From Ardenticatenaceae bacterium (GTDB lineage: Bacteria > Chloroflexota > Anaerolineae > Promineifilales > Promineifilaceae), in NCBI GenBank assembly GCA_020634375.1, contig JACKBX010000013.1, positions 40,060-104,059 of the forward strand: a stretch of DNA of 64,000 bases, given 5' to 3'. The notes under the pieces were generated by a model, which was not told the origin of the DNA, searched no databases, and saw only the letters and a list, made by a program, of their open reading frames with translations. Both the position numbers and the translations under genes were made by a program. This document shows, in pieces, positions 53,139 to 62,100 of the stretch (the first letter of the stretch is position 1; the number at the start of each line of letters is the position of its first letter).

Positions 53139-56100
53139 ATGTCTCGTCATCAATCTCGTAAACTATCTATCCTTCTGATCATTGCTCTAATCGGGGCGCT
53201 GCTACTGGGCACGCTTTATGCGCTGATGGCACATCCAGATGCGGAAATTGCCCAAGGTCGCGCGGGCACTTCAAATGACACGATACGGTTTGAAAAAAGA
53301 GAAGAGGTCTTGCCAGGTGCGCTTGTGCAAATACCGGCAGTTCCGGAAGCAGTGACGGTCGAGGCGGAGAAAACGGTAGTGGTTGACGAGCCTCAGGAAG
53401 CCAATGTGCCAGACATGCCGGAACAAGGTGTGGCAACCACAGATACGTCAGACGCGGCGTTTTTTGCCAGTGATACGCAAACAAATACGGAAAGCGGCGA
53501 GTTACTTCTGTCACCGGTAGGGAACCTGACGGTTGATGAGACCCCTCCGTTTGACCCCTTTGCGGTGGCCGAAGCGGCGCGGAACACAATCGAAGTAGAC
53601 CGCTTGGGACGACCGCTATTGAACAATTCAGCGCATCATGCCGTTTTGGACACCCATGTCCTACAGTTTGCACCGGTTGTGCCAGAACCAGATGGCCTTG
53701 CATCACACGATAATGGGAAGGAGAGTACCGGCAAACCGGGTCAACGCCTTGTCAAACTATTCCCAATGCTTCAGGAAACCTCAACGATTACCAGTGGGCA
53801 GATGATTTCCTCCAGCGTGCCATTAACCCTCTCGATTGCTCTGGCGAACGTTGCCATAGGCGAAGACGTATTGTTTTCTTCACCTTCAACAGCCTCCCCG
53901 CAAATTCAAGACAACATGGTACGGTACACGCATACCCAATCGTTGGTCGAAGAATTTATTGCTCTGGATGCGGGGATTGAGCAGCAGTGGTGGCTGTTAT
54001 CCGAACCGACCCTGACGGGAGATTTAGTCGTAACTGTGGACATTTCTACGGCCGTTACCATCACCTTGCAAGGAGGAAACCTTGTTTTCGCTATCGAAGA
54101 AGAAAATGGTAACCTGACGCCGATAGCCCAATACAGTCGGGCATTGGCTGTAGATGCAAATGGGCAAAGTGAATGGGCTTCGATGCAGGTTGCGCTTATC
54201 AACGGCACCGGGAGCGACCAGCATCATTTTCAGATTTCCATCACCTTTACCGAAAGTTGGCTGGCGGCTGCCTCATACCCCATTTTGATAGACCCCTTAG
54301 TCAGTAGCATGTTCCGCCTGGAACAAGAAACGCCTGGCCATGACCAAATAACCCCTGATATTGCTTACAATCCAGATGCCGATGAATATCTGCTAGTCTG
54401 GCAAGATTACCGCAGTGGCACCGATTGGGGAATTTACGGGCAGCGTGTGGCAGCTAATGGCGCCTTACTAGATGAAAATTTCGTCATCGCGGATGGCCCG
54501 TATAATCAGCGATTTCCGAAAGTGGCTTATGGCGGGGGTGTTTATCTGGCTGCATGGCGTCATTATCCGGGAACATCTACATACTATTACGACACCTATG
54601 CGGGCATTATTTCTGATACTGGTAGTGTAATGACAAACACAATCCCAATAGCCACCCGCAGCGGTTATGCAGATCGTGAAACGCCAACTGATATAGTTTA
54701 CAATCCGACGAATGATCGTTTTCTTGTCTTGTGGAAAGACTTGCGTACTAATTATTGGAACATGTGGGGACGTCAAGTAAGCCCCACAGGGGAAATGGGA
54801 CTAGCTACGCAGATCACCTTCCTGAACGCTAAAAACGAACCCAATGGCGTTGGTGCATATAATCCCGATGATAATCAGTATATTGTCCTCTATGAATATC
54901 AAGCTGTACCGCCGAGTGGGCAGATGGACATTCGTGCCCGAAGAATCAATGTGCTAGCTGACCAAACCCTATCTGTTCTGTCGAATGAAACAATTTATAT
55001 CGCAACAGGCAGTGCTGATCAGAGGCTTCCAGACATTATCTATTTAGCAGATGCAGGAAAATACATAACTGCTTGGCAGGATAATCGTCAAGCAGGCACG
55101 AATGGGTATGATATTTACGGCCGTTTCATCCAATCTGATGGAAGTGTTGAGGCCGAATTCCCGGTTACAACTTTACCTGCCGATGAGCGAAATCCACGCT
55201 TTGCTAATGGCGCCAGTTCCAGTTCACAGCTTATCTGGCAGCAGGACAATGGCGCGACCACCTCGTGGGATCTTTATGCTCAGCCACTAAACAACAGCGG
55301 GCAGTTAAGCGGCAGTCGTTTTGTGGTACAAGAAACCTCTGGACAACAAATCGGGGCTGCGATAGCCAGCCAAGAAGATGGGAGCTACCTGGCCGTGTGG
55401 TACGATGACCGTTACGGAGATTTTGATATTTTCGCGCAGCGTCTACAAAGTGGCACCATTGAGTCTGGTGAGTTTCTGGCCCATCCGGCACCAGGGGGCC
55501 AAACGCAGCCTCAAGTTGCTTACAACCCTGTGGATGATGAGTACCTGGTTGTTTGGCAAGATTATCGCAGTGGAAAGGATTGGGATATTTATGCACAACG
55601 GGTGGATGGTAGCGGCAGCCTTTTAGGGGAGAACATTGTTGTTAACGCAACATCAGGAACCCATCAAGTCGCGCCCCAAGTCGCCTATGGCAATGGCGAC
55701 TACCTGGTGGTTTGGCAAGACTACGTGTCGGAAAAAGAAAGTTATTACATTATTTATGGGCAGCGCGTGACGGCAAATGGAACCTTGACAGGCAATCCTA
55801 GCCCATTTTCAAGGGATGTAAAAACCCCCAAAGAAATACCAACAAGCATCACCTATAATCCCGCGACGGGACAATACTTGATTGTATCGCAGTACCAATC
55901 CACTGAATATGATTATGATACAGATATTTGGGGCTGGTTTGTAACAGATGGGGGAAGCGTAAGCGACCCGTTTCAGGTTACCTCCTCTCCTTCCCTGCCC
56001 GAAAGCGACGCGGTCGTCACCTACAATGCTGATGATGCACAATACCTCGTGCTCTATGAAACCCCAGACGGTTTTAGGAATCGTGATATTCTCGGTATCC

Positions 56101-59100
56101 GTTTGTCCAGCAGCGGAACATTATTGGGGAGTACTATCAATCTCGCTGTTGGTGGCGCCGACGCTGGTGAAGCAGATGTGATTTATTTGCCGCAGATGGG
56201 GGACTACTTTGTTGTATGGTCAGGGAGTGTAGGACAGTTACCAGGGAATAATCATATTTATGGTCAAAGGGTTTCGCCTACCGGTGTACTCACTGGATCA
56301 ATGACCGCCATCACCGCAGAAAGTGGACACGTACTGTCGCCGCGAATCGCTCCGGATGGAAAGGGAGGGGCATTGGTGGTTTGGCCGCGTTATCTTTATC
56401 CCACTGGCGGGTATGACCTGAATGCCCGCCGTTTAGATGCTGATGCACAACCTCTAGGTAATGTTTTTGAGGTAGTCGGTTTGGATGAAACCCAGGAATC
56501 TCCCATTCCGGTTATCGCCGGAAATGGCAGTGACCAGTATCTCCTGGCCTGGCAGGACGACTCAGCAGAGAATTGGGATCTGTATGCAACAATCCTTCAG
56601 CCAGATTCGATGCTCACGGGCCTTGCTGCAGTCAACGATAGCCCGACCATACTAGGTCTGGCAACGTGTCTGACTGCGACAGTTACCGGTGGGGACAATG
56701 TCTCTTATACCTGGAGTTTTGGTGACGGTGACGATGGTACCGGAGCGGTGATCAGTCACACATATACGACCGCAGGAGTGTATACAGCAACGGTCACTGC
56801 AAATAATAGCCTCAGTCAGATGACAGCAACTACCACCGTGGTTATTCAAAATATAGCGGATTATTTGGGGATACATAAATCAGCCCCGGGTCTTGTATTG
56901 GCCGGTGACCCCATTACTTATACCTTGACAGTCAGTAATGGTCTCCCGTTCACGTTAACCAACTTGTTGATAACTGACACCATCCCAGCCAACGCAACCT
57001 ACATTAGCGGTGGGACAGTGGTGGGCAACCAGGTGCAGTGGAGTGCGTCTGCGTTGGCAGCCGGTACGGCAATAGAGGTACAGTATGTGGTGACCGCTAC
57101 GGAAACCGTTATTAACAATGATTATGCCATACGTGCAGATAACGATATTCTTGTGCGTAGTCAAGAAGAAGTCGTGACCTTTATTTCCCAGTTGCCTAAC
57201 GGGGTCTGGTGGAATGATGACTTTTTCTATCGCCGACCGCTCGCTTTGACTGCCTTATTGCCTGTTGAAGGCGAGGGAGTGCAGGCCAATACGGTTGCCC
57301 TCACGTTGGACAATACCAATGCCTTGATTGACGCTGGCAAACTGCGCGAGGACGGCCGTGATTTGCGCGTCACCTACCGTGACGAGTGGGGCTGGCATGT
57401 GCTGCCGGCACAGGTCAGTCCGGTGATTTCACCCAGCGTCACTATCACCTTTTCCTTGCAAGCGCCCATTACCGACACCAGCGCCAGCTACTGGCTGTAT
57501 TATGGCAATGCTGTAGCTGACCAAATATCGCGCCTGGAGCCAGCTTCGCTAACAGAAGGGCAAATAATTACCGGCGTGGTTGGCAGCAGCGTGGTCACGC
57601 CCACCGTCTCCTTTTGGGCTGATACGCGGCAGGCGTGGGAACCGGCAGCCATTACCTTTACCAGTGCCGTAACCCCCGCCGTAGACAATCTCATCTGGGA
57701 TTTCGGAGATGGGATTACCCTCACCGGGCAGTTGACACAAACCAGCCATACCTACACAGCCGGAGTGTATACAGTGACATTGACCGCTGTCACAACGGAT
57801 AGTATGGAAGTAACTTATGGTTATGCCGATTACCTCACCATTCTCACCGACCGCAGCAGCGATGTGAGCATTGCCATTGGTGCGGAAGAAATCCCGGTGA
57901 TTACACAAACCCTGACAACTGGAACTGGCAGCAGTTTCCCCTCGGCGCAGTCGGACCTGGTTGTGACCTTCCCTGATGGCGCCATTACACAGACGCTGGT
58001 TGTGACCCATACGCCATACCAGGCAGCGGTAGCGCAAAATCAGGGTGTGTTGAACCGCTTTGACCTGAGTGCCACAGCCCAGACCAGCGGCGAACCGGTA
58101 ACGCAGTTTGCAGAGCTGGTGACGTTATCCTTTGACTTCATGCAGTACAACCTGACGCCGGAAGAAGCGGAGACGCTGCTGTTCTTCTACTGGGATGAGG
58201 CTGCTGCCGACTGGCAGTCTATCACCACCACCGTCAATGTGGCTTCAGGGGTGGCAACTGCTAACACCAGTCACTTTTCCGACTTCACCATAGCGACCAA
58301 CTTTGGCCTGGGTGGGCCTCCGGCATTGCGCCGTCTGCCCAGTGTCAGTGGAGGCGGAGTGGATTTACTCACAGGCGCAGCTACCTATGTTTACCCACTG
58401 GAAGTGCCGCCGGGAACCAACGGAATACAGCCAAACTTGAGCCTGGTTTACAATTCCGGTGCCGCCGATACGCTACTTGACCAGCAGGCCGGCCTGGTTG
58501 GTCTGGGTTTTGAATTGGCAGGTCTGGGGTGGATTCAATACGATCCCGAAACAAGGGCTTACTACCTCAATCTCAATGGTGTTAGCGAAAAGCTGGTCTT
58601 AGATGACCCAGGATATCGCACCGAACACGAAACATTCTGGCGAATCGAGCGCAAAACAGGTGGGGCAAATGGTGTGGGAAGTCAGGTGTATTGGATAGTA
58701 ACCACCCAGGACGGTACCAGATACCGCTTTGGTTACAATCCAGACTCAGCCAGCCGGTATGCCGACAGTGGTGTCTATTACACATACAATATTTATAGGT
58801 TCAATTTAGATCGTGTGCAAGACTTGTATGGTAATACCTATTCTGTAACTTATGAAGAACGTGAAGACACGGAAAATATTCCTAATCCACCTTATCACAT
58901 GGTTTATGAGGCATCGGCCCAACCCATTAGTATTGTTTATTCAAATACCCTACAGGCAGCGCCAACTCGTCAGATTGAGTTTGTTTACACCACGACACAA
59001 CAAACGAACGAATACTCAGGGTGGCGAGCAGACTTTCCGGGGAAAGCAGACCAGGGGCCGGGGCAAGAGTATGCTTATACTGAGGCGCTGGATAGCGTGC

Positions 59101-62100
59101 GTATGTTGGTGGATACAGAAGGAACTGGCAATTTTGAGTTGGTACGTGTATATGATTTTGAGTACACCTATTACGTACAAGAAGATGAACTTCCTGAACC
59201 TTCAGATTATGGTCCGCAATACTATCACCTGATGCTGACCAGCATTACGGAATATGGCAGCGATGGCGTTTCGCCACTGCCTACAACGGTGTTAACGTAT
59301 ACAGAAACCGGGCATTTGTCTATGATTGACAATGGCTATGGAGGTCGGGTTCACTATCTGTACGAACCATTAGATCATTGGCCTTATACAATATCTGAAT
59401 ATTACAATGGTCGCCGCATCCAATCGGATAAACAAGCAGAGTCAGCAGATACAGATCGTTGGCGCGTTTACGAGCGATTTGTAGAGAACACCTATCTTCA
59501 TGAGGGATATGGATATTTTTATTCATATGATTCGGCTGTCTTTATAGATGGACAGTTTAGAGGCCATCCATCTGTTATGGTGATTGACCCTGATGGTGGT
59601 GAAACGACGACATCTTTCTCGTTGGGCAAGTATGCCCACGCTTATCAAAGCAGCCTGGATTATGCTTGGGAATCTCTTTGGGGAAAACCGGTAGAGACTA
59701 TCATCGAGCAAGATGGCGTTCGCCTGTCCCAAGTCAATACTACCTATTTCCCCACAGGCGCCTATGCTGGGCGGCCTGGTTATGTTCGCAGCAGCATCAA
59801 CGATGGTTCACCAGTAAGCATCTTTTATTTGTATGACAGCTACGGTAACGTAACCACCATTCAGGAGAATGGTTATAACAGTACCTACGGTGATGACCGG
59901 CTGACGAGCATTACCTATGTGTCCCCGTCGGCAGCCAATGGCTATGTCAACAATCGGCCGGCTTCGGTGGTTGTGCGCGATCATCTGAACACTGAGATAG
60001 CGCGGACGGAATACGATTATCAACTCTATCCTATTGGCAGCCTGGCAGGCATCACCGTGACTCAGCATGACGTTTCGGAACACGAAACCCTTCCTCTGGT
60101 AAGCTATTCCCACTTTGATTCAGTGGGTAACGTAGATATTACCTGGAGCGGCGCGCCCACCAGTGCAATGCACGTCGCTTACGATCCCGTTCACTACACA
60201 TTCCCTATGACTATGACCTATCCTGTCAGTGATATGGTCGAGGTGTATGAATATGATGCGCGATTTGGCATCGTTATCAGCCATACTGACGTGAATGGCT
60301 TTTTGAGTGCATTTACCTCTGATTCTTTTGGGCGTGTGGATACGGAAATTGGAGCCAATGGGCCTGCCAACTATAAATACACACCGGGCGAGAACGGGCT
60401 AACCGTTACCAATGTTTATGGAGACGCCGCTGGTACAACGGGCGTTTTCACCGTCACCCAACAATACAATGGGTTGGGGCAGTTGGTGCAGACAACCGCG
60501 CCGGGCGGGATTATCACAGATTTCGAATATGATGGGCTGGGCCGATTACTCAGACAGACACTTCCTTATACCAGTACCCTCGGTCGCTGGTTAGATACCG
60601 CTTATGACGCTTTGGGCCGTCCCACAACGGTGGAAACGGTAGATGGCGTGACCACTTACTCCTATGCTAACTGGCCTTTTGTCACTGTTACCGACGCCCT
60701 GGGACAAGCAAAGGTATACAAACTAGATGCTTATGGACAGATTGTACGGGTCACAGAATATAGTGGCACCCTGTCGTTGAGTACCAATTACGAATATGAC
60801 TTATTGGGCAATCTTACTCACATTGAGGATGCAGCCGGGAATGTCATTACCATGACCTATGATAGCCTGGGGCGCAAATTGAGTATGAGCGACCCCGATA
60901 TGGGCGACTGGTATTACGCTTATGATGACAGTGGCTACCTGGTGACGCAGGTGGACGCTCGCGGTGTGACGACGACGTTGGGGTATGATCCATTGGGGCG
61001 GGTAATTTCAAAGACGTACACTATTCCTACCGGGACGCTCGTGGCCGAGACAGAGCCGGTTTACTATGGATACACAGGGGGCCTGCGCACCAGCATGCGT
61101 GATGGCTCTGGCAGCACGGTTTGGGAGTATGATCCTGCAGGGCGATTGTGGGGAGAAACCAAGACTATTCAAGGATATACCTTCTATACTGGCTATACCT
61201 ATGATGACTTTGGTCGCCTGGAGACGATGACTTACCCAGATGGCGAAATAGTATCTTATACCTATAGCCCAGGAGATGGGCAGTTGACGAGTGTATCCGG
61301 GCAGGATGTATACCTGGCGAATGCCGTTTACAATCCCTTGGGACAGCCAACGACCTGGGCTTTGGGCGGCGTGGTGACGCAAACGCTGGCCTACGATTCG
61401 GTGACGTTTAGACCGGCGACTGTTACGGCCCATGACCCGGCGCTGCAAAATCTGGAATTTTTCTTCGATGACCTGGGACGGCTGGATTGGTGGAGCGACA
61501 CGCACCTGATAGCTACGCAATACCTAGACCTAGAATACGATTCTTTAAGTAGATTGCAAACGGTGGGGTCGACTACATACCCTAACCAAAGTTATGCCTA
61601 TGACGAATTGGGTAACCTGACTGGACGCAGTGGGGTGGTGACGAACACGCTGACTTATGATGATATACGCCCCCATTTGCCCATTACAGATAGCTATGGC
61701 ACGGCATACGCATATGATGCTAATGGCAACTTGATTACAAAGACGTTGGGTCTAAGTAATACAATTCAATACATTTACGATGCGGAAAACAGATTGACAC
61801 AGGTCATTAGCGATTCAGGGACAATTGCATCAACTAGCAGTTTCATTTATGACGGAAATGGGCAGCTAGTCAGGCGAATGTCATCAGGAGAAGATGGTTT
61901 TTACATAAATGAATATGTGCAAGCTTCTTTAGGTAGTACGAGTAATCCACTTATACCGCTTTCTTTGAACTCCTGGCCTACATATATGTATGATAATGCG
62001 CATTCAAACTACAATGCTCAGGAAACACGAATCACCCCCCCACTAACCAGGACAGGGGCTATTGTTCCTTCTGTTGGATATGAGTTCATGCAAACTTCAT

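Noticed and set aside
53179..53706. 175-codon minus-strand frame at the start of the Rhs gene
   Set aside because: The plus-strand frame has a ribosome-binding site, signal segment and recognisable domains; the minus frame is a shadow.
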